From Motiliproteus sp041586735 (GTDB lineage: Bacteria > Pseudomonadota > Gammaproteobacteria > Pseudomonadales > Balneatricaceae): DNA of 64,000 nt. The notes below the pieces were generated by a model. The model searched no databases, was not told the origin of the DNA, and saw nothing but the letters and a program-made list of their open reading frames with translations. This document shows, one piece after another, positions 26,543-35,266 of this stretch. Where the stretch lies: assembly GCA_041586735.1 (NCBI GenBank), contig JBFGZQ010000004.1, positions 1 to 64,000 of the forward strand, given 5' to 3'. A program made the position numbers and the translations under genes. The first letter of the stretch is position 1; every line of letters starts with the position of its first letter.

Positions 26543-27469
26543 TTAGAAGTAACCCTCTTTCTTCTTTTGTTCCATCGATCCTGCACCATCGTGGTCGATC
26601 GCTCGGCCCTGGCGCTCGGAGGTGGTAGTCAGTAGCATCTCCTGGATAATCTCGGGCAACGTCGTGGCATCCGATTCGACCGCACCGGTCAGCGGGTAGC
26701 AGCCCAGGGTGCGGAAACGTACGTTTTTGAGCATCGGCTGCTCGCCGGGTTTCAGTGGCAGGCGATCATCGTCGACCATGATCAGCAGGCCGTCGCGTTC
26801 GACTACCGGCCGTTTGGCTGATAGGTATAGAGGCACGATAGGGATGCTTTCGAGGTGGATATACTGCCAGATATCCAGCTCGGTCCAGTTGGAGAGCGGG
26901 AATACTCGGATGCTCTCGCCTTTGTCGATCCGGGCGTTGAACAGATTCCACAGCTCCGGGCGCTGGCTTTTAGGATCCCAGCGGTGGTTCTTGTCACGGA
27001 ATGAGAAGATCCGCTCCTTGGCGCGCGACTTCTCCTCGTCACGGCGGGCGCCACCGAAGGCCGCATCGAACTGATATTTATTCAGCGCCTGCTTCAGACC
27101 TTCGGTTTTCATGATGTCGGTGTGTTTCTTGGAGCCGTGCACGAAGGGGCTGATGCCCATGTCGACACCGTCCTGGTTGATATGCACGATCAGATCCATG
27201 CCCGCTTCTTCGGCCATCTTGTCGCGGAACTCGATCATCTCGCGAAACTTCCAGGTGGTATCGACATGCATCAACGGGAAGGGTGGCTTGCCTGGGTAGA
27301 AGGCTTTACGAGTCAGGTGCAGCATCACCGCGGAATCCTTGCCGACGGAATACAGCATCACCGGGCGTTCAAATTCGGCAGCGACTTCACGAATGATATG
27401 GATGCTTTCAGCTTCGAGTTGCTTGAGGTGGGTGAGGCGATGCTCTGACAAAAGATGTTGGGTGTTCAT
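26543..27469 (-). CDS. cysD: ATP sulfurylase adenylyltransferase subunit
   Basis: Makes APS from ATP and sulfate with CysN. The 308-residue product is very close to E. coli CysD: LTHLKQLEAESIHIIREV, the PP-loop MLYSVGKDSAVMLHL, KHTDIMKTEGLKQALNKY, FGGARRDEEKSRAKERI, and the conserved end SMEQKKKEGYF. I chose the ATG at 27469 over the in-frame codon at 27532 because homology starts just after it. It is divergent from the TauE-family gene across a 279-base region that probably holds a sulfur-responsive promoter. Confidence 0.96.
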   Translation of the reverse strand: MNTQHLLSEHRLTHLKQLEAESIHIIREVAAEFERPVMLYSVGKDSAVMLHLTRKAFYPGKPPFPLMHVDTTWKFREMIEFRDKMAEEAGMDLIVHINQDGVDMGISPFVHGSKKHTDIMKTEGLKQALNKYQFDAAFGGARRDEEKSRAKERIFSFRDKNHRWDPKSQRPELWNLFNARIDKGESIRVFPLSNWTELDIWQYIHLESIPIVPLYLSAKRPVVERDGLLIMVDDDRLPLKPGEQPMLKNVRFRTLGCYPLTGAVESDATTLPEIIQEMLLTTTSERQGRAIDHDGAGSMEQKKKEGYF

Positions 27470-27572
27470 AGCGGACTCAGTCTGGACTCGTTGATGTGTG
27501 GGGTGGCTAAGTTTGTAGCGTAAAGGCGGCACCCTAAAGTGGCGTCATCATACGGGGGTCTGATTAAAATAA

Positions 27573-27596
27573 AAAAGAATATAATAGAATTCTTTT
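27573..27596. promoter_or_regulatory. AT-rich dyad in the cysD/TauE divergent region
   Basis: AAAAGAAT (27573-27580) and ATTCTTTT (27589-27596) are inverted repeats separated by 8 bases, 104 bases upstream of cysD. A CysB-type site is a plausible reading, since CysB sites are AT-rich and degenerate, but the match cannot be scored by eye. The rest of 27470-27748 shows an AT-rich stretch and no gene. Confidence 0.4.
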
Positions 27597-27748
27597 ATTA
27601 CTTTTTGTTATTTGCAGGCTGTCGATGACCGGAGGTGTCGGGGGTTTGTTATTTCCTTTTGGTCTATCTGGATTCCTAATTATTCTTTTACGTTATAACT
27701 TGGCTTCACTATGATAGCCGCTGGGTAATTTTTTGAGTAGAGGTATCG

Positions 27749-28534
27749 ATGGAACTGGGATACAGCTTTGCCGGTTTGGTGGTCGGATTGATCGTCGGGA
27801 TGACCGGGATTGGCGGTGGTGCCTTGATGACACCGATTTTGATTGTCGGTTTCGGCATTAGCCCTGCCGTGGCCGTCAGTACCGACCTGCTCTACGCCGC
27901 AGTCACCAAGATGGGGGGGGTCTGGCCTTACGCTAAGAAGCGTCTGGTGAATTGGCAGATCGTGATTGCGATGCTGATCGGCAGTATTCCCGGTGCGTTG
28001 CTCACCCTCTGGTGGCTCCATGGCATCGAGGAGATGGAGGCCCTTGAACAGCTGATGAATCTGACCCTAGGGGTGAGCCTGGTGCTGACCTCGGTAGCGG
28101 TGTTCTTTCGTAACCGGATTCGCAACTACGTACTGGAACTCGACGCGCCTCGCTTAAAGGCGGTGGGTCGGCGCTGGCGTTTACCGGTGACCTCGGTGGC
28201 AGGGCTGGTATTGGGCATGCTGGTAACTCTGTCGTCGGTAGGTGCGGGTGCTCTGGGTACCGCGCTGCTGATTCTGCTGTTTCCGCATATGACCATGCCG
28301 ATGATCGTGGCCACTGACCTGGTGCACGCCGTGGTGTTGACCAGTATCGCCGGTGCCGGACACTGGCAGCTGGGCAATGTGGATCCATTACTGCTGGTGT
28401 ATCTGCTGGCCGGGTCGCTGCCTGGGGTGTATCTGGGCGCGCAGCTAGGTGTGCGTTTATCGCCCAAGTTTATGCAGCCATTGATGGGTGCCTTGCTGCT
28501 GATTATCGGTATCCGCTTTGTGTTGGCCGGCTAA
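27749..28534 (+). CDS. TauE/SafE-family sulfite/sulfoacetate exporter-like membrane protein
   Basis: A 261-residue membrane protein of the TauE/SafE family, with about eight hydrophobic helices and the duplicated family motif (VGMTGIGGGALMTPILI near residue 18 and TLSSVGAGALGTALLIL near 152). Members move sulfite, sulfolactate or other organic anions, usually outward. It lies between cysD and cysI, so export of excess sulfite or movement of a sulfur compound is likely, though this is inferred from context. Start ATG 27749. Confidence 0.85.
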   Translation: MELGYSFAGLVVGLIVGMTGIGGGALMTPILIVGFGISPAVAVSTDLLYAAVTKMGGVWPYAKKRLVNWQIVIAMLIGSIPGALLTLWWLHGIEEMEALEQLMNLTLGVSLVLTSVAVFFRNRIRNYVLELDAPRLKAVGRRWRLPVTSVAGLVLGMLVTLSSVGAGALGTALLILLFPHMTMPMIVATDLVHAVVLTSIAGAGHWQLGNVDPLLLVYLLAGSLPGVYLGAQLGVRLSPKFMQPLMGALLLIIGIRFVLAG

Positions 28535-28674
28535 TGGTCACCGCAACTAATAAGCAGCTATAGGTCAGGGTTTTTAGCAATAATCATTAGCAATAACAGG
28601 CGTTTTTTTGGTAGGGTTCGCCCTCGTTTTTACCGCTTCACTGGGCGGTGTGGTGTCAACAAAGGGTTTTCACG

Positions 28675-30333
28675 ATGTATCTATACAGCGAGCTAGACCA
28701 GCAGCTCATCGATGAGCGGGTAGAACAGTACCGTGATCAGACCCGGCGCTTTCTTGCCGGCCAGATCCCGGAGGCAGAGTTTCGGATATTGCGGCTGCAA
28801 AACGGTCTCTATATTCAACGCCACGCGCCTATGCTGCGGATAGCGATCAATTATGGCTTGTTGTCATCGACGCAGTTGCGGGGCCTGGCCAAGGTTTCTC
28901 GCGATTACGACAGGGGTTATGCTCATTTCACCACCCGCCAGAATATTCAGTTTAACTGGCCCACATTGGAGAGCGTGCCCGATCTCCTGGCCGATCTGGC
29001 CAAGGTGCAGATGCACTCCATCCAGACCTCGGGCAGCTGCATCCGGAGTGTCACCTCGGACCATCTTGCCGGTGTGGTGGCTGGTGAGATCGAAGACCCG
29101 CGTCCCTGGAGCGAGATCATCCGCCAATGGGCCGCGCTGCATCCCGAATTTGCCTACCTGCCGCGTAAGTTTAAGATCGCGGTGACCGGTTGTGAGCAGG
29201 ATCGTGCTGCCGTGCAGGTGCATGATATCGGCGTGCGTCTGACTCGCAATACCAGTGGTGACTGTGGTTTTGAAATTCTGGTCGGTGGCGGCTTGGGGCG
29301 GACGCCGATGATCGGTAAGCAGATCCGGGCGTTTCTGCCGCAGCAGGATCTACTCTCCTATCTGGAAGCGATTTTGCGGGTCTATAACCTGCTGGGTCGG
29401 CGTGACAATAAGTTCAAGTCCCGGATCAAGATTCTGGTCGATGCGCTGGGCGCTGATGCGTTCCGCGACAAGGTCGAAGCCGAGTGGCTACAGATTAAAG
29501 ACTCCAACCTTCGCTTGACCCAGGCCAAGATCGATCGGGTCAAGGGCTACTTCCAGCCGCCCGCCTACGAGGCCGATGCGTCCGCGGATAGCAGCTATGC
29601 CGCCAAACTCGCCAGTGAACGTGATTTTGCCGTCTGGATCGAACGCAACAGTTTCGCCCACAAGGTGCCGGGCTATCGCGCCGTGACCCTGACGCTGAAA
29701 GGGCTGCTCCAAGTGCCTGGCAATGTCACCGATGTGCAGATGGATGCCGTAGCGGACCTGGCAGATCGCTACAACTTCGGCGAGATTCGCAGCACCCACG
29801 AGCAGAATCTGGTGTTTGCCCATGTCAAGCAGGCCGACCTCTACCCGCTTTGGCAGCAATTGCTAGCGTTGAATCTGGCACGGCCGGTGGTGGGGACTAT
29901 CCAGGACATGATCGTCTGTCCGGGATTGGATTTCTGCTCTCTGGCTAACGCCGAAACCCACAGCGTGGCGCGAGAGATCAACACTAGGTTCGATGACCTC
30001 GACTATCTCTACGAGCTAGGGGAGATCAAGCTGAGGATGTCTGGCTGCATCAACGCCTGTGCCCACCACCATGTGGCTCATATCGGTATCCTAGGTGTTG
30101 ATAAGAAGGGCGAGCAATACTATCAGTTCACTCTGGGTGGCTCATCGGCGACCGATGCCTCTCTGGGCAAGGTGCTAGGCAAATCGGTGCCGCAGGCTGA
30201 GGTTGCGGATACCCTGGAGAAAATATTGGCGCTGTTCGTTGAGATTCGGATAGAGGGCGAGCGCTTTATCGATACCGTTCGCCGCGTAGGTAATCAGCCG
30301 TTTAAGGAGCATGTATATGCCGTTGATCATTAA
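28675..30333 (+). CDS. cysI: Assimilatory sulfite reductase, haemoprotein (nitrite/sulfite reductase family)
   Basis: Reduces sulfite to sulfide with siroheme and a [4Fe-4S] cluster. The 552-residue product has the duplicated ferredoxin-like domains, the siroheme-contacting GYAHFTTRQNIQFNWP near residue 81, and the cluster cysteines in VCPGLDFCSLANAE and RMSGCINACAHHH. No flavoprotein subunit (CysJ) is nearby, so it is probably the pseudomonad form that takes electrons from another donor. Start ATG 28675; the frame extends to 28648 but homology does not. It overlaps the DUF934 gene by 17 bases. Confidence 0.94.
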   Translation: MYLYSELDQQLIDERVEQYRDQTRRFLAGQIPEAEFRILRLQNGLYIQRHAPMLRIAINYGLLSSTQLRGLAKVSRDYDRGYAHFTTRQNIQFNWPTLESVPDLLADLAKVQMHSIQTSGSCIRSVTSDHLAGVVAGEIEDPRPWSEIIRQWAALHPEFAYLPRKFKIAVTGCEQDRAAVQVHDIGVRLTRNTSGDCGFEILVGGGLGRTPMIGKQIRAFLPQQDLLSYLEAILRVYNLLGRRDNKFKSRIKILVDALGADAFRDKVEAEWLQIKDSNLRLTQAKIDRVKGYFQPPAYEADASADSSYAAKLASERDFAVWIERNSFAHKVPGYRAVTLTLKGLLQVPGNVTDVQMDAVADLADRYNFGEIRSTHEQNLVFAHVKQADLYPLWQQLLALNLARPVVGTIQDMIVCPGLDFCSLANAETHSVAREINTRFDDLDYLYELGEIKLRMSGCINACAHHHVAHIGILGVDKKGEQYYQFTLGGSSATDASLGKVLGKSVPQAEVADTLEKILALFVEIRIEGERFIDTVRRVGNQPFKEHVYAVDH

Positions 30334-30826
30334 TCAACAACCGGTCAGTGATGATCGCTGGATCAGCATCCTCGATGCTGAGCAGCTGGCGGCGCAAGCG
30401 GCAGATGCCGACCTGATTGTGGCCTGGGATCTGTATCAGCAGCAGCCCCAGGCGCTGGCTGAGCGTAGCGGTCAGTTGGGTCTGGCTATCCCTAATGATC
30501 TGGATGTGACCGAGCTGACAGCGTTGTTGCCACGGCTGGCCTTGATTGCGGTTGATTTCCCCAGCTTTGCTGATGGGCGGGCCTTCTCGCAGGTGCAGCA
30601 GTTGCGCCGGGCAGGCTTTAGCGGCCAGATCCGTGCCTGCGGTGATGTCACCTGGGATCGACTGCGGTTTATGCACCGCTGTGGTATCGATGCGATGCAG
30701 ATCGATGCGCAGCGTTATACGCCCGAGATGCTGCGCGCCTTTACCGAAATCAAGGTGCGTAATCAAGCCGCAGCAGGTGATGCTCACTCTCTCTCCCGAC
30801 AGCAGGATGCTTTAAATGATCACTAA
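30317..30826 (+). CDS. DUF934 family protein linked to sulfite reduction
   Basis: A 169-residue protein of the DUF934 family, consistently found beside this type of sulfite reductase; its biochemical role is unknown. Recognisable segments are LAIPNDLDVTELTALLPRLA, DFPSFADGRAFSQVQQLRRA and IRACGDVTWDRLRFMHRCG, followed by FDAMQID-like sequence. Start ATG 30317 is 7 bases after AGGAG; the ATG at 30311 is too close. It overlaps cysI at its start and cysH at its end, so the three are translated together. Confidence 0.88.
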   Translation: MPLIINQQPVSDDRWISILDAEQLAAQAADADLIVAWDLYQQQPQALAERSGQLGLAIPNDLDVTELTALLPRLALIAVDFPSFADGRAFSQVQQLRRAGFSGQIRACGDVTWDRLRFMHRCGIDAMQIDAQRYTPEMLRAFTEIKVRNQAAAGDAHSLSRQQDALNDH

Positions 30827-31532
30827 ACTGGATAAGGCGTTACAGGCCAAAGTCGATAATACCGTCGCGGTGCTTAAGCAGGCCTATGCCGATCATGGCG
30901 TGGTCACTTTTGCCAACAGTCTGGGTGCGGAAGATGTAGTGATCACCGATCTGATCCGCTGCTTTGTACCCGAGATCGAGATCTTCAGTCTAGATACCGG
31001 GCGGCTGCCCGAAGAGACGTTGGTGTTGTTGGCCCAAATTGAGCTGCGCTACAAATTTAAGATCAAGGTCTATTACCCCGAATCGGCCTCGGTAGAGGCC
31101 TATGTGCGTGATAACGGCATCAACGGCTTTTATGCGTCCCAGGAGAATCGCAAAGGTTGTTGCTATGTGCGCAAGGTCGAGCCGTTGCGACGTGCGCTGG
31201 CGGGCAAAAAAGCCTGGGTGACCGGCATTCGCCGCGAGCAGGCCGTGACCCGCGATACTATTGAGTTTAGCGAGTGGGATGAGGCTAATCAGTTACAAAA
31301 AATCAACCCGCTGGCCGATTGGAGCGAAAAAGAGGTCTGGGCCTTTATCAAAGAGTTTGCGCTGCCCTATAACGCGCTCCACGATCAGCACTACCCCAGC
31401 ATCGGCTGCGCGCCCTGCACCCGGGCGATCTCGGTGGGCGAAGATGTTCGCTCTGGCCGCTGGTGGTGGGAAGATCCCGACAGCAAAGAGTGCGGCCTAC
31501 ATCCGGTGTCGTCCTTGATTAAGCCCGATTAG
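30816..31532 (+). CDS. cysH: Adenylylsulfate (APS) reductase, Fe-S type CysH
   Basis: Reduces APS to sulfite with thioredoxin. The 238-residue product has the PP-loop-like SLGAEDVVITDLI near residue 35 and the catalytic Cys226 in KECGLHP. The four extra cysteines Cys115-Cys116 (KGCCYVRKVEPL) and Cys198/Cys201 (IGCAPCTRA) mark the [4Fe-4S] APS reductase rather than the enteric PAPS enzyme. This matches the degenerate APS-kinase tail on CysN. It overlaps the DUF934 gene by 11 bases and ends at a terminator. Confidence 0.95.
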   Translation: MITKLDKALQAKVDNTVAVLKQAYADHGVVTFANSLGAEDVVITDLIRCFVPEIEIFSLDTGRLPEETLVLLAQIELRYKFKIKVYYPESASVEAYVRDNGINGFYASQENRKGCCYVRKVEPLRRALAGKKAWVTGIRREQAVTRDTIEFSEWDEANQLQKINPLADWSEKEVWAFIKEFALPYNALHDQHYPSIGCAPCTRAISVGEDVRSGRWWWEDPDSKECGLHPVSSLIKPD

Positions 31533-31551
31533 TCAGCCTCGCTAGTGATTC

Positions 31552-31578
31552 AACCCGGCCCTGGTGTCGGGTTTTTTT
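31552..31578 (+). terminator. Intrinsic terminator after cysH
   Basis: AACCCG (31552-31557) pairs with CGGGTT (31568-31573) around a 10-nt loop, followed directly by a run of T to 31578. It lies 19 bases after the cysH stop and would end the TauE-cysI-DUF934-cysH transcripts. Confidence 0.85.
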
Positions 31579-31773
31579 ATGTCTAGGGCTGGGCATATGC
31601 CTTGAGAGGCAAGGATGCCGGAGAGGCGATGCTGGCACGAGCGCTGTGTTGAGCTATCGCATCGTTGGGGTCCTGTATCCCGCCCTCCGCAACCTAGAGC
31701 CTTTCGGAGGCTGTTGTTTTTAATCGGCTTGCTGGCCCAGGGGGTGGTTTAAGTAGGTCGCTAAGGCTCGCCA

Positions 31774-31796
31774 TGGCCCCTGTTCTTAAGGGGCCA
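31774..31796. other. Hairpin downstream of folE
   Basis: TGGCCCC (31774-31780) pairs perfectly with GGGGCCA (31790-31796) around a 9-nt loop. It lies 25 bases beyond the folE stop with no T-run in that direction. The surrounding non-coding stretch 31579-31820 shows no open frame I would support. Confidence 0.45.
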
Positions 31797-31820
31797 GGCG
31801 GGAAAGGTTGACAGGCTGTG

Positions 31821-32360
31821 CTAGCCGATCAGTGATAGAAATTCACTGCGGGTACTGGAGTTGCTGCGGAACAGGCCGGTCATCATCGAAGTTTTCATGA
31901 CCCCGTTTTGCTTTTCGACTCCGCGCATCATCATGCACATATGTTTAGCTTCGATCACTACGCCAACGCCTGCGGCCCCAGTCACCTGCATGATACTGTC
32001 GGCGATCTGCTTGGTCAGGTTTTCCTGGATCTGCAGACGACGGGCATACATATCGACGATTCGGGCGATTTTCGATAAGCCGATCACTTTCCCCGAGGGG
32101 ATATAGGCGACGTGGGCTTTGCCGATAAAGGGCAGCATGTGGTGCTCGCACAGTGAATAGAGCTCGATATCTTTGACCAGTACCATCTCTGAGTTGCCAG
32201 AGTCGAACAGGGCGTTGTTGACCACTTCGTCTAGTGTTTGATCGTAGCCGCGAGTCAGGTATTTGAACGCCTTGGCTGCACGTTCTGGCGTGTCTTTGAG
32301 ACCATCACGGGTAAGGTCTTCACCGCAGGCCTGAATGATGCTGGAGAATGCTTCTTTCAT
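31821..32360 (-). CDS. folE: GTP cyclohydrolase I
   Basis: Opens GTP to dihydroneopterin triphosphate for folate synthesis. The 179-residue product has the zinc and catalytic region DIELYSLCEHHMLPFIGKAH (Cys71, His73, His74), VIGLSKIARIVDMYARRLQ, and a third zinc cysteine in EAKHMCMMMRGVE. It is the zinc-dependent type IA. The ATG at 32360 is preferred to the TTG at 32372 because GGA lies about 8 bases upstream. It is downstream of smrA on the same strand, with 96 bases between. Confidence 0.95.
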   Translation of the reverse strand: MKEAFSSIIQACGEDLTRDGLKDTPERAAKAFKYLTRGYDQTLDEVVNNALFDSGNSEMVLVKDIELYSLCEHHMLPFIGKAHVAYIPSGKVIGLSKIARIVDMYARRLQIQENLTKQIADSIMQVTGAAGVGVVIEAKHMCMMMRGVEKQNGVMKTSMMTGLFRSNSSTRSEFLSLIG

Positions 32361-32456
32361 GCTGTATTCCAACCGGTTGATGGCAATAAAAAAGACGTAA
32401 ATTACGCCTTTAGTGGTAACAGGTAAAGTGATAAATAGTATCTTTATCTGAGCAGT

Positions 32457-33023
32457 CTAGTCTTTCAGCTGCTTTAAGAGTACGTAAACCGCGCCGGTAC
32501 CGCCGTCGCGTGGTTGTGCCGATACGAATGCCAGGACCTGAGGAAACTGGCGGAGCCAGTCGTTAATGTAGGATTTGATCACCGGCGGGGTGCCGTCAGC
32601 GCTAAGTGCCTTGCCGTGCACGATCAGCACACAGCGAGATCGCGCACGGTAGGCATCACGGATAAACAGACTCAGGTCATCACGGGCCTGATCGACACTA
32701 AAACCGTGCAGGTCCAAACCCTGTTGCCAAGGAGTATGCCCCTGCTGGAGTTTTTTTAGGGTGCTTAGCTGTACCCCGTTAGCGGCATAGAGCAGAGTCT
32801 CTTCAGAGTCCACCAGCTGTTTTATCTCATCGGAGAGCCCGTCACGCAGGGGTGAGTTCTGCTGTTGGGCGACTGCGCGTCGATAGGCTAGGTTGTCTGA
32901 GCGGCGTGTGCGGTGCTGCAGATCGGCACGATCATGCTGATGGCGGCGTACGTCATTGCCTATAAGATCTTTAAAGTCTGGACAGGCTTCGGAATCTGGA
33001 GTGTCATTAGAATCAGCGGTCAT
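32457..33023 (-). CDS. smrA: Smr-domain endonuclease SmrA (YdaL type)
   Basis: A 188-residue protein with an N-terminal DUF2027-like basic, probably disordered stretch and a C-terminal Smr domain. Motifs are LDLHGFSVDQARDDLSLFI near residue 103 and CVLIVHGKALSADGTPP near 131, the LDLHG and HGKG-like signatures, then QPRDGGTGAVYVLLK. Smr proteins act on nucleic acids; cellular role of SmrA is not settled. It is divergent from prmB, as in many gammaproteobacteria. Confidence 0.88.
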   Translation of the reverse strand: MTADSNDTPDSEACPDFKDLIGNDVRRHQHDRADLQHRTRRSDNLAYRRAVAQQQNSPLRDGLSDEIKQLVDSEETLLYAANGVQLSTLKKLQQGHTPWQQGLDLHGFSVDQARDDLSLFIRDAYRARSRCVLIVHGKALSADGTPPVIKSYINDWLRQFPQVLAFVSAQPRDGGTGAVYVLLKQLKD

Positions 33024-33169
33024 CGCAATAGTGTCAATTGTCTAGGGTGGTTTGTCGAGGCTGCATTCTGTAGGGTATTTTATAGTCATGCGCTGAACAA
33101 CCCAGCGATAGCGATTTATCATCAGATTCATTAAGATATGCGTCCCTTTATTAATAGCGACTGCTCTTC

Positions 33170-34105
33170 ATGTCTAGCCTCGATCCGGCCCTTAGCGAAC
33201 TGTGCACGATCCGTGATTTTATCCGCCTGGGGGCGAGTCGATTTACTCGTGCCGGGCTATTTTATGGTCACGGTACTGATAATGCGTGGGATGAGGCGGT
33301 ACAGCTGGTGCTGCATGTGGCTGGATTACCCTGGACGGTCGATCCAGAGGTGCTCGATGCCCGGCTGTTGATGAGCGAGAAACAGCAGCTGTTGGCGCTG
33401 TTTGAGCGCCGGATTGCCGAGCGGATTCCGGTTCCGTATCTGCTGGGTGAGGCCTGGTTCTGCGGTATGCCCTTTAACGTCGACCCGCGGGTGCTGATAC
33501 CCCGATCGCCCATTGCTCAGTTGATTCAGCAGGGCTTCGAACCCTGGCTCGATGGTGTTGAGGTTGAGCGGGTGCTGGATCTGTGTACCGGTAGTGGCTG
33601 TATTGGCATCGCCTGCGCGCAGTTGTATGACTCGGCCGAGGTTGATCTGCTGGATATTTCGGTGGATGCCTTGACGGTGTGTCACAGCAATATCGAACGC
33701 CATCGTCTGAATAATCGCGTGCAGGCGCTGTCATCAGATCTGTTCGCTGCGCTGGAGCCCCGGCAGCAATATCAGTTAATCGTCAGCAATCCGCCCTATG
33801 TTAATCAGGCCGATTTTGCTGCGATGCCCAGCGAGTACCATCATGAGCCCGAACTCGGGTTAGTCTCGGGTGCCGACGGGCTGGATCTTACTTACCGGAT
33901 TCTGGCCCAGGCGAGTGATTATCTGAGTGATGAGGGTCTGCTGGTGGTTGAGGTGGGCAACTCTGAGGCCGCGTTACGGCAACAGCTGCCGAATGCTGGG
34001 TTGATCTGGGCCGATCTTCCGCAAGGCGGCAACGGCGTATTTATGATCACCGCCTACGATCTGCGGCAGCTCAGGTCAGAGTTAAAGGCCGATAGCGGTC
34101 GCTAA
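33170..34105 (+). CDS. prmB: Ribosomal protein L3 glutamine N5-methyltransferase
   Basis: Methylates a glutamine of ribosomal protein L3. The 311-residue product has the PrmB N-terminal helical domain (LSELCTIRDFIRLGASRF), the SAM-binding motif VLDLCTGSGCIGIACAQ near residue 142, and the catalytic NPPY motif in LIVSNPPYVNQADF near 205, followed by HHEPELGLVSGADGLDL. Start ATG 33170. It is divergent from smrA and followed after 51 bases by aroC, a standard order. Confidence 0.95.
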   Translation: MSSLDPALSELCTIRDFIRLGASRFTRAGLFYGHGTDNAWDEAVQLVLHVAGLPWTVDPEVLDARLLMSEKQQLLALFERRIAERIPVPYLLGEAWFCGMPFNVDPRVLIPRSPIAQLIQQGFEPWLDGVEVERVLDLCTGSGCIGIACAQLYDSAEVDLLDISVDALTVCHSNIERHRLNNRVQALSSDLFAALEPRQQYQLIVSNPPYVNQADFAAMPSEYHHEPELGLVSGADGLDLTYRILAQASDYLSDEGLLVVEVGNSEAALRQQLPNAGLIWADLPQGGNGVFMITAYDLRQLRSELKADSGR

Positions 34106-34156
34106 TTTGCAATGTATTAGCCGCTGCTGATTGCGGCTGGCATACCGGAGTACAGA

Positions 34157-35251
34157 ATGTCTGGAAACACAATCGGTAAGTTGTTTACTGTCACCTCCTT
34201 TGGTGAGAGTCATGGCCTGGCGTTAGGCTGCATCGTCGATGGTTGCCCGCCTGGAATCGAACTCAGCGAGGCCGATCTGCAAGCCGATCTGGATCTACGC
34301 AAGCCGGGTACCTCACGCCATACCACCCAGCGTCGTGAGGCGGATGAAGTTAAAATTCTCTCCGGGGTGTTTGAAGGCAAGACCACCGGTACTCCCATCG
34401 GTTTGTTGATCGAGAACACCGACCAGCGCTCAAAGGATTATTCCAATATCAAGGACAGTTTTCGGCCGGGGCATGCAGATTATGTCTATCAGCAGAAGTA
34501 TGGCTGTCGTGATTACCGCGGCGGTGGTCGTTCCTCGGCGCGGGAGACCGCGATGCGGGTGGCTGCCGGTGCGGTAGCCAAGAAATGTCTGCAACACCTG
34601 GGGGTGCAGGTGCGTGGCTATCTGTCACAACTCGGGCCGATCAAGGCCGAGGTGCTGGACTGGGATCAGGTGCACCAGAATCCGTTTTTCTGCCCCGATG
34701 CCGCCAAGGTGCCCGAGATGGAAGCCTATATGGATGCCTTACGCAAAGAGGGCGATTCGGTCGGCGCTAAAATTTCGGTGGTCGCCACCGGCGTTCCCGT
34801 GGGGCTGGGTGAGCCGATCTTTGACCGGCTCGATGCCGAACTAGCCCATGCGTTGATGAGCATTAATGCGGTCAAGGGTGTCGAGATCGGTGATGGTTTC
34901 GCCGTGGTTGAGCAAAAAGGCACCGAGCATCGTGATGAGATGACCCCGGCAGGGTTTCTCTCTAATCACGCTGGCGGGGTGCTGGGGGGGATCTCCAGCG
35001 GTCAGGATATTATTGCTCATATGGCTCTCAAGCCCACTTCGAGCCTGCGCATTCCGGGACGCAGTATCGATGCGAATGGTCAGCCGATAGAGGTGATCAC
35101 TCAGGGACGGCACGATCCCTGTGTCGGTATTCGCGCCACGCCGATCGCTGAGGCGATGATGGCGATCACCCTGTTGGACCATCTGTTGCGCCACCGTGGC
35201 CAAAATGCGGAGGTGCGGTCCGGTGTGCCGATTATTCCCGCCCAGCGTTGA
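34157..35251 (+). CDS. aroC: Chorismate synthase
   Basis: Makes chorismate from EPSP using reduced FMN, the last common step to aromatic amino acids. The 364-residue product carries the three family signatures: GESHGLALGCIVDGCPPG at the start, YRGGGRSSARETAMRVAAGA near residue 115, and the C-terminal GRHDPCVGIRATPIAEAM. Start ATG 34157. The next gene begins 15 bases later, so the MFS transporter is probably in the same transcript. Confidence 0.97.
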   Translation: MSGNTIGKLFTVTSFGESHGLALGCIVDGCPPGIELSEADLQADLDLRKPGTSRHTTQRREADEVKILSGVFEGKTTGTPIGLLIENTDQRSKDYSNIKDSFRPGHADYVYQQKYGCRDYRGGGRSSARETAMRVAAGAVAKKCLQHLGVQVRGYLSQLGPIKAEVLDWDQVHQNPFFCPDAAKVPEMEAYMDALRKEGDSVGAKISVVATGVPVGLGEPIFDRLDAELAHALMSINAVKGVEIGDGFAVVEQKGTEHRDEMTPAGFLSNHAGGVLGGISSGQDIIAHMALKPTSSLRIPGRSIDANGQPIEVITQGRHDPCVGIRATPIAEAMMAITLLDHLLRHRGQNAEVRSGVPIIPAQR

Positions 35252-35266
35252 TGCTGATCTCATAAG

